Positions 1-9,152 of a stretch of 14,658 nt of DNA are shown one piece after another. The stretch is from contig CADWAF010000204.1 of assembly GCA_902984215.1 (NCBI GenBank), positions 1 to 14,658 on the forward strand, written 5' to 3'. The DNA comes from Willaertia magna. Its lineage: Eukaryota; Heterolobosea; Eutetramitea; Acrasida; Naegleriidae. The translations under genes were made by a program, and so were the position numbers. Under the pieces are notes generated by a model. It was not told the DNA's origin and did not search any database. It saw only the letters and a program-made list of their open reading frames with translations. The first letter of the stretch is position 1, and each line of letters begins with the position of its first letter.

Positions 1-6
1 AAAAAA

Positions 7-1635
7 ATGTTAAAACAATTAGCATTACATAACGGCCATAAAAAACTATCCACTTCCTTCTCACTTATTGGAAGAACAAGAACCTACAATTATAACAACA
101 ACAATAAACTATTTAACAACAACAACAATAACAACAACAACCCTAACAAACAATCATTTCACACAAACAACCATTTCACCAACTCTACAACAAGTGAAAA
201 AAAAGTTCAAGATTTTTTAACGGAATTAAAACAAAGACAAGTTTTAAATAGCGCTACTAATGGTTTTGAACAATTATTAAATCAAATCTATTCCACTAAT
301 AATAATACCACCACTGGTAATAACAATAATAATAAACCAATTGGAATTTATGCAGGATTTGATCCAACAGCATCTAGTCTTCACGTTGGAAATTTATTAG
401 TTATTCAAACATTAAAAAGATTTCAAAAAGTATTCTCTCCAAAACAATTACATATTTTCTGTTTAGTTGGTGGTGCAACTGGAAAGATTGGTGATCCTTC
501 TGGAAGGAAAACTGAAAGACCTTTATTAGAAGAAGAATTAATTCAACAAAATATTGATGGTTTAACAAGAGAATTATTAAATTATTTTAAATTGGAAAAG
601 TTAGATAATAATTTACAAAATAATACTTTACGAAATAACAATGCTACAGTTGTAAATAATAATGATTGGTTAGGACAAATGAATATGATTGAAATGTTAA
701 GAAATGTAGGAAAATATTTTCAATTAACAAATCTATTAAGATTAGAAAGTGTTAAATCAAGATTAGAAAATGCAGATTCAGAAAATAGTGGAATGACATT
801 TACTGAATTTTCATATAGTTTATTTCAAAGTTATGATTTCTATCATTTATTTTTAAATCATAATGTTAGATTACAAATTGGTGGTTCAGATCAATGGGGT
901 AATATTACAAGTGGTTTAGAATTTATTAAAAAGAAATTAAATCAACAATACGTTAGTGATAATAAGAAGGATAGTGATGATGAAATTATATGTGGAATGA
1001 CAGTACCTTTATTAACTACAGCTGATGGTGTAAAATTTGGTAAATCAATGGGTAATGCAATATGGTTAAATCCTGAAAGAACTTCACCTTTTGATTTTTA
1101 TCAATTCTTTATTCGTGTACAAGATGCAGATGTTGAAAAATTACTAAAAATGTTAACTTTTGTTTCTTTAGAAGAAATTGATAATGTAATGAAAGAACAT
1201 GCCAAAAATCCAGAATTAAGAATTGCACAAAAATTATTAGCAGAACAATTAACAGAACAAATTCACGGTAAAGAACAATTAGAAACTGTAAAGAAATGTA
1301 CAGAATTATTATTTAAAAATAATGAAGAAGAAGCATTAGAATTATTAAAAACTTTAAATATTAAAGATATTAAAAGTTTTATGAAAGATTCACCTTCAAC
1401 TTGTTTCAAAAAAGAAGAAATTATTGGAAAGAATTTAATTGATATTTGTTTACAATTAAGGTTAGGTCCATCTAAATCAGAATTATTTAAATTAACTAAA
1501 AGTGGTGGATTATATTTAAATTATAAAAGACAAAATGATGTTAAATATTGTATTTGTGAAAATGATTTAATTCAAAATAGTTTTATTGTTTTAAGAACTG
1601 GAAAGAAAAATTATCATTTAATTGAAGTTATTTAA
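7..1635 (+). CDS. YARS2: Tyrosyl-tRNA synthetase, bacterial/mitochondrial type
   Basis: Class I aminoacyl-tRNA synthetase that charges tRNA-Tyr with tyrosine using ATP, probably in the mitochondrion. The 542-residue product shows the HIGH-type motif HVGN at 126-129, the family block GGATGKIGDPSGR at 155-167, the tyrosine-site block GGSDQWGN at 292-299 and the KMSKS-type loop KFGKS at 343-347. An S4-like RNA-binding domain occupies about 485-540 and ends in VLRTGKKNYHLIEV. All of these mark the bacterial/organellar enzyme rather than the cytosolic eukaryotic one. The first 110 residues are extra: a basic, Ser/Thr-rich leader that could be a mitochondrial presequence, then Asn runs. Further Asn-rich loops near 200-220 and a charged loop near 315-326 make it longer than the usual 420-480 residues. 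The ATG follows an A-run at the window edge, so the upstream region is not seen. There is no intron. Family call is firm; localisation is inferred. Confidence 0.95.
   Translation: MLKQLALHNGHKKLSTSFSLIGRTRTYNYNNNNKLFNNNNNNNNNPNKQSFHTNNHFTNSTTSEKKVQDFLTELKQRQVLNSATNGFEQLLNQIYSTNNNTTTGNNNNNKPIGIYAGFDPTASSLHVGNLLVIQTLKRFQKVFSPKQLHIFCLVGGATGKIGDPSGRKTERPLLEEELIQQNIDGLTRELLNYFKLEKLDNNLQNNTLRNNNATVVNNNDWLGQMNMIEMLRNVGKYFQLTNLLRLESVKSRLENADSENSGMTFTEFSYSLFQSYDFYHLFLNHNVRLQIGGSDQWGNITSGLEFIKKKLNQQYVSDNKKDSDDEIICGMTVPLLTTADGVKFGKSMGNAIWLNPERTSPFDFYQFFIRVQDADVEKLLKMLTFVSLEEIDNVMKEHAKNPELRIAQKLLAEQLTEQIHGKEQLETVKKCTELLFKNNEEEALELLKTLNIKDIKSFMKDSPSTCFKKEEIIGKNLIDICLQLRLGPSKSELFKLTKSGGLYLNYKRQNDVKYCICENDLIQNSFIVLRTGKKNYHLIEVI
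88..141 (+). repeat. AAC/AAT microsatellite coding an asparagine run
   Basis: Codons 28-45 of the TyrRS gene are almost all Asn, with AAC dominating over AAT, so the DNA is an imperfect (AAC)n repeat. A second, AAT-dominated Asn run lies at codons 98-109. Such runs are length-variable in AT-rich protist genomes. Here they sit in the non-conserved leader, away from the catalytic core. Confidence 0.8.
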
Positions 1636-1716
1636 ATAAAATAATTTTTAATAATAATAACCTTATTCATTTTACAATTTATTTATTTAATAATTTATTT
1701 AATAATTTACAATAAT

Positions 1717-2211
1717 TTATTCATTATTACTCAAACCTTCTTCTTCCATTAATTGATCTTTAATTTCATCTAACATATTTTCAACAATTTCATCTTCTAA
1801 ACTACCACTTGCTGTTTTAGCAACAACAACATATGGTTTTTGTCCAATATAATTCCCGCCAGGTAAGTAATCACAAACAATACCGTAAGGGAATCGTAAA
1901 TTTGGACAGTTATAATGTGCGCAACCAAGTTGGTTAGAATTTGCCCAAACAACTTGTGTGTAGTGTCCACAAACTTTACCTTGCATACAAGTACCAGTTT
2001 TTAAATCATAATTTGGTTTTTCTGACATCCACATTTTGACAGCTCCTGTCACATCAGTAATTTTTGCTGAACTTGCATAAATATTTTCACCAAAATAATT
2101 ACCATTTAATTGTCTAGTTGGATTATGATTTAATAAAGTACTTCCTTGACATTTATCAGCCCACTTTTTTGCTTCATTAGCTAAAGCAGCGTTCCATGTC
2201 ATTGTTTTCAT
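1717..2211 (-). CDS. CAP/SCP/PR-1 family protein, N-terminus unresolved
   Basis: CAP-domain protein (CRISP, antigen 5, PR-1 superfamily). Members are usually secreted and many bind sterols or lipids; no enzymatic role is claimed. From the ATG at 2211 the product has 164 residues. The CAP cavity residues are present: His29, Glu42 in GENIY and His83 in CGHYTQVVW. CAP motifs 1 and 2 (GHYTQVVW at 82-89, CDYLPGGNYIG from 113) and cysteines at 21, 75, 81, 97, 102 and 113 are visible. A 30-residue acidic tail follows the domain. The ATG is probably not the true start: recognisable CAP sequence (NYRKLENASN) continues upstream in frame to about 2241, the frame stays open to a stop at 2329-2331 without another ATG, and the ATG lacks the A-rich context of its neighbours. 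No signal peptide is found. A missing first exon, a truncation or a decaying copy are all possible. Confidence 0.85.
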   Translation of the reverse strand: MKTMTWNAALANEAKKWADKCQGSTLLNHNPTRQLNGNYFGENIYASSAKITDVTGAVKMWMSEKPNYDLKTGTCMQGKVCGHYTQVVWANSNQLGCAHYNCPNLRFPYGIVCDYLPGGNYIGQKPYVVVAKTASGSLEDEIVENMLDEIKDQLMEEEGLSNNE

Positions 2212-2352
2212 ATTACTTGCATTTTCTAATTTACGGTAGTTTGAACATAGAATATTTATTAAGACATTTGAATTGTAAATGAATTTAATTATTGTTATAA
2301 TTTTATTTACTTTAATTATGGTGTGGCTTTATTTCCTGTTGGCTCAAAAACC

Positions 2353-2396
2353 TTTCGCGTTTTTCATTTTGTAAAAACGAAATTTTCGCGTTTTTT
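2353..2396 (+). promoter_or_regulatory. Duplicated TTTCGCGTTTTT motif in a divergent promoter
   Basis: The 12-mer TTTCGCGTTTTT occurs twice in direct orientation, at 2353-2364 and 2384-2395, start to start 31 bp (about three helical turns). An AAAAACGAAA block at 2373-2382 pairs with the first copy if the CG is bulged. It lies 34-76 bp upstream of the ATG at 2429, between the CAP gene (-) and the dehydrogenase (+). CpG-containing words are rare elsewhere in this window. The TTTCGCG core resembles an E2F-type site, but a promoter role is inferred from position only. Confidence 0.45.
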
Positions 2397-2428
2397 CAAA
2401 CCAATAAAAAAAATATTTCACCAACAAA

Positions 2429-2524
2429 ATGTTAAAGCGTGCAATCTTCCAACAAGCAAAACCAACTTTATCTTCTATCATTAACCCAACAACTAAACGT
2501 TTCTTTTCTACTAACTCTGTTAAT
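2429..2524 (+). other. 31-codon presequence-like leader ORF, +1 frame to the dehydrogenase
   Basis: An ATG in the favoured A-rich context (CAACAAAATG) opens a 31-codon frame ending at TAA 2522-2524, one base before the ATG of the dehydrogenase at 2526. The peptide is basic, hydroxylated and free of acidic residues, with MLKRAIF at its start and KRFFST near its end, as in a mitochondrial targeting sequence with a processing site. It is one base out of frame with the next ORF because of three T's at 2520-2522; with two T's it would run straight into the dehydrogenase. It is either a genuine uORF, a presequence broken by a sequence or assembly error, or a real frameshift. Confidence 0.6.
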
Positions 2525-2525
2525 A

Positions 2526-3361
2526 TGGCAGGTAAATTAGAAGGAAAGGTTTGCTTAGTTACCGGTAAGTATTATTTCAAGATCAAAAGATCATCTTAAT
2601 CAATTAATTAAAAAGGTGCCGGAAGTGGTATTGGTAAAGGAATTGCTCAACTCTTCGCAAAGGAAGGTGGTAAAGTTATTGTTGGAGATTTAAACTTAGC
2701 AGCAGCAAATGAAACAATTAAAAGCCTTGGAAGTGGTGATCATATGCCTTTGTCTATGGATGTAACAAAAGAAGATATTGTTGTTAAATCATTTGAAGAA
2801 GTTCGTAAACATTATGGTAAACCAGTTGATGTTGTTATCTGTAATGCAGGAGTACAACATATTGATCCTGTTGATAAATTAAGTTTTGATAATTGGCGTA
2901 AAATTATTTCTGTGCATTTAGATGCAACTTTCTTATGTTCAAGAGAAGCTTTAAAGCAAATGTATGAACAACAATATGGTAGACTTATTTACATAGGATC
3001 TGTACATTCTAAATTAGCTTCCCCATTAAAAGCTCCATATGTTAGTGCAAAACATGGTGTTATAGGTTTATGTAGAGTAGTTGCTAAGGAATCTGCAAAG
3101 AAGGGTAACATTGCTTCAAATGTTGTTTGTCCAGGTTTCGTTTTAACTCCATTAGTTGAGAAACAAATCCCAGAACAAGCTAAAGAATTGGGTATTTCTG
3201 AACAAGAAGTTATAGAAAAGATTATGTTAAAGGATACTGTAGATGGTAAATTTACAACTATTGAAGATGTTGCTGAAGCTTGTTTATTCTTTGCTGCTCA
3301 TCCAACTAATGCATTAACTGGTCAATCTATGGTTGTTTCTCATGGTTGGTTTATGCAATAA
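2526..3361 (+). CDS. bdhA: 3-hydroxybutyrate dehydrogenase, bacterial type (SDR family)
   Basis: NAD-dependent short-chain dehydrogenase interconverting (R)-3-hydroxybutyrate and acetoacetate in ketone-body metabolism. The CDS is join(2526..2565, 2616..3361), 261 residues. The 50-nt GT-AG intron 2566-2615 splits the Gly codon of the cofactor motif TGAGSGIG (13-20). The motifs NAG (90-92), Ser142, Tyr155 and Lys159 (YVSAK) are present, and Gln94, His144 and Lys152 match substrate-contact positions known from bacterial HBDH. The Asn of the classical SDR tetrad (near 114) is His here (SVHLDATF), which I recall as normal for one bacterial clade that also shares the C-terminal NALTGQS-VVSHGWFMQ ending. 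I chose ATG 2526 because the catalytic frame opens there; the better-placed ATG at 2429 gives a presequence in a different frame. It converges on URM1 with 11 bp between stop codons. Bacterial ancestry is likely; the intron shows it is domesticated. Confidence 0.9.
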
Positions 3362-3372
3362 ATTAAATTTAT

Positions 3373-3720
3373 TTATCCTCCATGTAAAGTAGAGATAAAA
3401 ACAATATTGTCTTTTTCTTGAATTACATATTCTAATTCATCTAAAAGTTCCCAATCTGTATCATTAATTAAAATTAAAATTCCAGGTCGGATAGATGTTC
3501 CTTCATTATTGATAAAGAGCTCTGGTTTTTCTTTTAAATGTTCATTTCTTAATAATGTAATTAAATCTTTAATTTTTAATCCTTCTTTAACATCTAGATT
3601 TATTTTAGTTTGATTGTCAAACAATAATTCACATCCTCCACTATTACATTCCGATATCACACCTTCAAACAATAACATCACAAAAAAATAAACCTACCTG
3701 AACTCTACCGTTATTTTCAT
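3373..3720 (-). CDS. URM1: Ubiquitin-related modifier 1 (sulfur carrier)
   Basis: URM1 is a ubiquitin-fold protein that carries sulfur as a C-terminal thiocarboxylate for 2-thiolation of wobble uridine in cytosolic tRNAs, after activation by Uba4/MOCS3; it can also be conjugated to proteins. The CDS on the minus strand is join(3720..3698, 3640..3373), 96 residues, the normal family length. The family-typical stretch SIRPGILILINDTDWELLDELEY and the terminal STLHGG with its essential Gly-Gly are present. The first coding exon is 23 nt (MKITVEF plus two bases), followed by a 57-nt intron with donor GTAGGT and acceptor ATAG at 3641-3697. Splicing restores VEFSGGCELLFDN, as expected for the family. 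Without splicing the reading frame also stays open, but gives a non-conserved N-terminus. The ATG at 3720 sits in good A-rich context (GTAAAAAATG). Confidence 0.95.
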
Positions 3721-3963
3721 TTTTTACAAAAGATTCAAACAATGCCTTTTCTTTCACGCACCAAGTCTTCAATTATCTTTTTGTCAAATTGAAGTATATA
3801 AATTTTAAACGAATTATAATTTAAAATAATTTTTAAATCTTTTATTATTTTAGAAATAGTAGCAATTAGTAATATCCATTCATGCATCTATAATAAACCC
3901 GATAAAAATTTAAAAAATTTTAACATAAAAAAAGGGTTCAATACTTTCCACTTTAAAAATTGA
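3721..3963. promoter_or_regulatory. Divergent intergenic region between URM1 and the coiled-coil gene
   Basis: This 243-bp AT-rich gap lies between the start codons of URM1 (-) and the Asn-rich coiled-coil gene (+), so it should hold both promoters. The coiled-coil start at 3964 is fixed by an in-frame TGA immediately before it. I see no clear TATA box or strong repeat here. Confidence 0.5.
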
Positions 3964-6008
3964 ATGAACTCTAACCCTGTATTGAGCCCCATTCATCCTC
4001 ACATTAAGAATGCAAATAATGCAAGAGGAAATAGTGCTCATTATAATAATAACTTTGCTAATAATGACTATCCAATAATAAATCAACAACAACATCAAGT
4101 TGCCTTTAATACTTTAGTCTTTCAACCATTTAATAACAATAATCCTAATAACAATAATAATTTTATTAAGGAAGAATATAATCATTCATCTTCTTCCTTT
4201 TGGATTGCTAATAAACTAAAAGAATTTGATGAAGAAGAAAAAAAAAAGTTATTAAATAAAAGAAAAAACTTTGAGGCAATACGTAAAAAGGGAGCTTCTT
4301 CTCCTTCTTTTAGTCCTTCAATCCTTCCAAAAAACCTATATCCTCAATCTTATCAGCCTAACAGCCATAGAATAATGAATGATCCAATAAATAGTCCTCC
4401 TATTAACGGTAATAATAATAATAATAATAAGCTTAATGATATTATTAATTTTAATAATAATTTTAATAATACTTTTAATAATAATGAAAATATAAATTTA
4501 CAAAACTCTGGTACTCCCAATAACATTGTAAATAAGAAGATTAAAAATTTAGATTTAAAATTAAATAATTTACAACCTTCTTATAAATTTCCTGCTCTTT
4601 CTTCTCCAAGTAATAGAGGAGAAGTATTGCCTGAAGCTTTAAAGATGATTATTCCACCAATATTGGAATATGAAGATAATAAAAATTATAATGATAATAG
4701 AAATACTTCCTTAGAGGTTCCTCAATATCAACAACAACCATTATTGACATTATCTCCAAAATATAATGTTGTTCATAATATTAATAATAGTCTTCATCCA
4801 GCTTTTAGACCAAAATCGCCAACCTTGATTGGAAATACGACTACTTATGGAAATAGATTTAATAATGAAGAGAAGAATTTATTGGAAAATATTGATAATT
4901 TTAAACCAACTTCACCAATAAATAAATTAAATATTTCCAAAAAGAAGGGAAAGAGAAATAAACTGGAAACTGAAGTGGAACAATTTATTGGATTAAAATT
5001 AAGGGAATTAAGTAATTACAATGAAAAAGCAAAGTCGTTTGAAGGTGACTGTGTAAATATTGAAAAGAAATTTAATATTTACAATGAGGCATTTAGTAAG
5101 TAATTTAAAATAATATTAATTTTAACAAAAAAACAAAAGAATTATTTATTGGAAAGAATGATAAATGTAGAAAAGTTTTACATCAAATTAATTTTGAATT
5201 TGAAAAGACAATTCAATTTTATAAACAAAAAGCTGAATTATTTCCAAATAGTAGAGAATATGAAGAATATTTTGAAGTTAAACAAAACTATGATGAAATG
5301 AAACAACAATTACAAAGTATGGGAGTTTCTTATATAACAGTTGAAAGAGAAAGAACAAAATTACAACAAGATAATGAATCTTTAAAGAGACAATTAGATA
5401 GAATTATAAATGATAATGCCACATTATCTCAACAATTATTAGAAAAGGATTTTGTCATGAATGAAAAGAAAGAAACATTAATAGAAACTTTAAAGAAAAT
5501 TACAAGTAAAGATATTGAATTAATTGATGAAGAATTAATGTTAGAATTAGATGCTGAACATAGAAAGATTGCTGAAATGAAATTACAATTAGAACATGAA
5601 AGAAAAGAAAAGGAAAAGTTAGCTTTAGAATTAAATTCATTAAAACAATTTTCAGAGCCTTATGAAGAAATTAAAAAATTAAAATTGCAACTAAAAAATA
5701 GAAATATTGAGTATTTAGCTCTTAAGGCGCACTTAGTTTTGCAAGATTCAAAATTTAAAAAGTTAGAAAAAGAATTGAATGAAGGAAATCTAAGGGTAGA
5801 TGAGATTAATCAAACACCAAGACCTCAGTATCATTATATTTTAGATAAAGTAGAAAGTGAAAAGGAAAGAAAGTTTTTAGGCAAGTTAATTGATTCTGGT
5901 CAACCAACACAAAAGACAATTGAAAAGTTGATTTGGGAGCTTATTGAGGCTAGAAGAAATTTACTGGAAGGAAATGAGAATCAAAGTGTTGGTATAGGAA
6001 TACCTTAA
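3964..6008 (+). CDS. Asn-rich coiled-coil protein, possibly TSNAXIP1-like
   Basis: The CDS is join(3964..5095, 5140..6008), 666 residues, with a 44-nt intron 5096-5139 (GTAAGT...AAAAG). Splicing gives EAF-KLFIGKNDK and keeps one frame. Residues 1-330 are probably disordered, Asn-rich, with many Ser-Pro sites (SPSFSPS, NSPP, SSPS, TSPINK) suited to proline-directed kinases. Residues 340-600 are strongly helical with heptad-like Leu/Ile spacing (LQQDNESLKRQLDRI and similar). A short conserved-looking tail follows (TPRPQYHYILDKV, then KTIEKLIWELIEARR). The entry segment, VEQFIGLKLRELSN to YNEAFKLFIGK, recalls the N-terminal domain of TSNAXIP1-type proteins, which are found in ciliated organisms. 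That similarity is from memory and weak; generic coiled coil is the fallback. The stop codon directly abuts the MSH5 stop codon on the other strand. Confidence 0.8.
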
Positions 6009-9000
6009 TTAATCCTTATTTCTTGAGAATATTGGTAAATTAATGATGAAATTTTGTAGATTTTTGACACTTTCATCAGTTGCGGTTGTTGATTTAAATT
6101 TTTGGAAAATGGTGTGAAATAGTTTTGTTTTCTCGTTTTCCGTTCCTTCTATTGGTAATGATTTTGCCATTCTTTCAGCAACAAATTTAGATCTATTTAT
6201 AATGTGATTTGGTATTCCAGCAAGTGAGGCAGCTGTTATTCCATAACTAGGGATAATTTTACCTGGAACTAATTTATAAAGAAATACTAAATCGTCAGCA
6301 TTTGGGAAATCAAAAACTGGTTTGTCTTCATCTCTCATACTTGAGTCATCTTCAGTTTCAGTTTGGTTCTGGTTGACCTTGTCGATTAATACATCCATTG
6401 TCATGAATTGTAATTTGGGATTTTTAATATCTACAAGTTTATATTGCAAGATTTCAACGTAGTGGGTAGTGACAAACAATCTTGGCGTTTCATCTTTTTT
6501 GAGGAAATGTTTAAGAACAGATGATAATAATGCTACACCATCTAATGCAAGTGTTCCCTTAAATAATTATAAGTTTAAGAAAATCGATATTATAATACTT
6601 ACTTTTCCAAATTCATCTAAAAGAAAAGGTTATGGAATATAAATTTAAAACCTTACCTACCTATTAACAATAAAGATTTAGGGGAAGCGTAGTCTACCAT
6701 TGCCTTAATTTGTAATAAATCTATAGCAAAACTAGATTGATTAACGCTAATACTATCCTGTGACTGTATTCTAGTCATTATTCTGTCAACTATTCCAATT
6801 TTTGCAGATGAGGCTGGAACAAAAGAACCAATGTGTGCAAGAAAAACAATTAAACCTACTTGTTTGAGATAGCATGATTTCCCTGAGTTGTTAGCACCCG
6901 TTACAATTTGAATTCCTCCATTAAGAAAGGTGTCATTTGCAATGAAGGTATCTACAGTTAGCTCTTGTAACGGATTTCTTCCTTCTTTAATGTCAAGAAT
7001 TGGTTCACTTGATAGCTCTGGCTTGGTAAAGTTCATTTCACAAGCACAAAACACCATGGACAATATACAATCTAACTTTGCCATTGCATCGTTAAGCTTG
7101 TTGATATCAGTTTCATAATTTAGTACAAATCTTTCCAATTTAACTATTATTTCTGTTTCTGTATCAATTATTATGTGATGAATATCTCCAATACTTTCGT
7201 CTAATTCTCTTACAGTATGGTTTTTATAATATACACACTTGTCAGTTGTAAAGTGAAACTGCAATCCAAACTGTTCCATATTACTTTGATTTTCAGTTTC
7301 TTCATTCTTTGCAAAACTCAACAAAAAACCTATTTGGGGAAGATAAACTACACTAAATTCATAAAAACCTTCAGGAAATGAAACTATTTCTTGTTCTGCA
7401 ACTAATGTTAAAAAATTATCCAAAGAATCGTAGGTCTCCCTTAATTTATCTAAATTTCTATTTACTCCAGGTGACACGGTTACCCTATTATTTGTTTTTG
7501 ATTCATTAAAATCAATTACCTTAGATATTGCCTCTAATACCCTCATTATATTTCCTCCAAATCCATTATAAATATCTTTAACGATATCGATCTTATCCTC
7601 TGCATTTCCTTCAACTAAAATTTCAAATATAGTTTTACAACAATATAAACTTTTCCATAAATTGGTCCAATCATTAACACTTGCTTTGGCTTCTCTCATC
7701 CTTTTTAAAATTCTTTTTGTATTCTTCATATATTTAAGATTTTCTCTTAATTCTTCGTTAAAATCTGAAGAGAACTGCATAAAATATTCAATTGCAGTAT
7801 ACCTTCCTCGTAGTACTTCAATATCCATAACTGGTTTTAAAAACCATTGCCTTAGTAGTTCTTTACCAACTACTGATTTTGTCTTATTCATTATTCCAAA
7901 TAGTGACAAACCTTCCTTCGGTCTGCCAATAGCCATAGAATGGCAAGGGTGTGATTCCACTTTAAATTTGATTAATAATTATTTATGTAAGTATACAATT
8001 TTAACTTACTTTTAAATATTGACAAAGCCTTTAAGGTGTTTATATCCATCTGTACAAACCCATCACTTTTGTTTTAGCATTGAATTGTTATTAGTTTTCA
8101 TTACCTATTGCTTACTTACAATTTAAAGTTCTTTACAGTTCTAATATTCTTCAAAATTTCTAAATCATCCAGTTCGCCAAATAGTAATCTATTCATTTGA
8201 ATATAATTTAATAAACCTCCAATTGCTCTAACCATTTGATGATTTTCTTCCATATGAATACTAGAAAAATCAAATAGATAACTATTCTTCTCACTAACTT
8301 CCCTAGAATGCTGTCTTTGTTGCATAAAAGAAAGCTTGTTGTTACTACTGCTATTAGAGATAAATGATCTTTCTCCAGCAACAGCGGTGTCTGACGTTTG
8401 CAAAAAACTAGTACCTTCCTTCTCTCTTATTGATTTAGTATTATTAATATTGTTTATATCATTAGTAGCTGAAGTAGTTCCTAACAAAACATTTTCTAAT
8501 ATTTGGATCTTTTTAATTGAATTATCAAAATAAAAATCTGAAGATTTCAATAATTTAACTTCAATTTCCCCAACTTGTCCCTCAATAGGCTTCTTAACAT
8601 ATTTTAAGAAAGATTGTTCAGTTTTCGAAGGAACTACAATTAATGTAGGTTTTACTTCAAATTTAACTATTTTGAAGAAAGTAGGGATTGGTCAACTAAG
8701 GTTAAGTACTGCTTTTTGAAAGAGTAATGTTATTACTTACCGAATTCCATAGCTTCGAATAAGTTATTTTCATTAGTTTCTCCACAAAGTAGTTCTCCAT
8801 TTCTACTATCAAAACTTGCAACTCCTAACCTTCCTTTTTGATAGGTTAGAGAAAGTATAATTGGATTTTCTAGGCTTGTTTCTTCTCGCTCATCATCTTC
8901 CATATTGTTATTATTTGTATTGATTTCATCTTCGTCATCATCTTTATTACTGGCCTTAGTTTCATCTTCCATGCGTTCGTTATCTTCATCTTCATTATTG

Positions 9001-9152
9001 CTATAAGGAGTTAGCGAAGTGAGGATGGACCTTTGACTGTAATTAACAGTTCTGTTCATTGGGGTTGACATTAGTGTTTCATCATCTTCATCATCTGAAT
9101 ACAAAGATGAGGAAGGCTTAAAAGGAAAATCTTTATCTCCCTGCCTTGCCAT
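6009..9152 (-). CDS. MSH5: MutS homologue 5, meiotic crossover factor
   Basis: MSH5 forms MutS-gamma with MSH4 in the nucleus and stabilises recombination intermediates toward crossovers in meiosis; it does not repair mismatches. Minus-strand CDS: join(9152..8741, 8666..8120, 8065..8010, 7959..6661, 6616..6603, 6557..6009), 958 residues. The five introns are 74, 54, 50, 44 and 45 nt, all GT-AG. Every junction was set by keeping frame and family sequence. Walker A is GANNSGKS (693-700), Walker B is LLLIDEFGK (about 768-776), and the block ESHPCHS...GRPKEGLSLFGI is family-typical. DEFGKGT followed by DGVALL, and the late DDLVFLYKLV segment, point to MSH5 rather than MSH4. Residues 1-100 are an acidic extension (DDEDDE, NNNNMEDDERE), and a Ser/Asn-rich insertion lies in exon 2, explaining the length above the usual 830. 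The mismatch-binding domain I Phe-X-Glu motif is not seen, as expected. Confidence 0.93.

Noticed and set aside
88..141. Dictyostelid origin suggested by Asn runs and A-rich starts
   Set aside because: The ZMYND12-like axonemal gene and less AT-extreme intergenic regions argue against a non-ciliated dictyostelid.
3910..4098. 62-codon minus-strand ORF across the start of the coiled-coil gene
   Set aside because: It is antisense to the Asn-rich coding region and its hydrophobic composition is what antisense Asn codons give; no motif.
6930..7118. Plus-strand ORF inside MSH5
   Set aside because: Antisense shadow of a conserved MSH5 exon with no independent support.
6653..7960. MSH4 rather than MSH5
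   Set aside because: After splicing, DEFGKGT followed by DGVALL, the ESHPCHS...GRPKEGLSLF block and the late DDLVFLYKL segment fit MSH5 better.
7662..8015. 117-codon plus-strand ORF over MSH5 exons 3-4
   Set aside because: Runs antisense through conserved MSH5 exons and an intron; no domain and no plausible promoter.
8336..8533. Plus-strand hydrophobic ORF in MSH5 exon 2
   Set aside because: Opposite an Asn/Ser-rich insertion, which yields Leu/Ile-rich antisense frames automatically.
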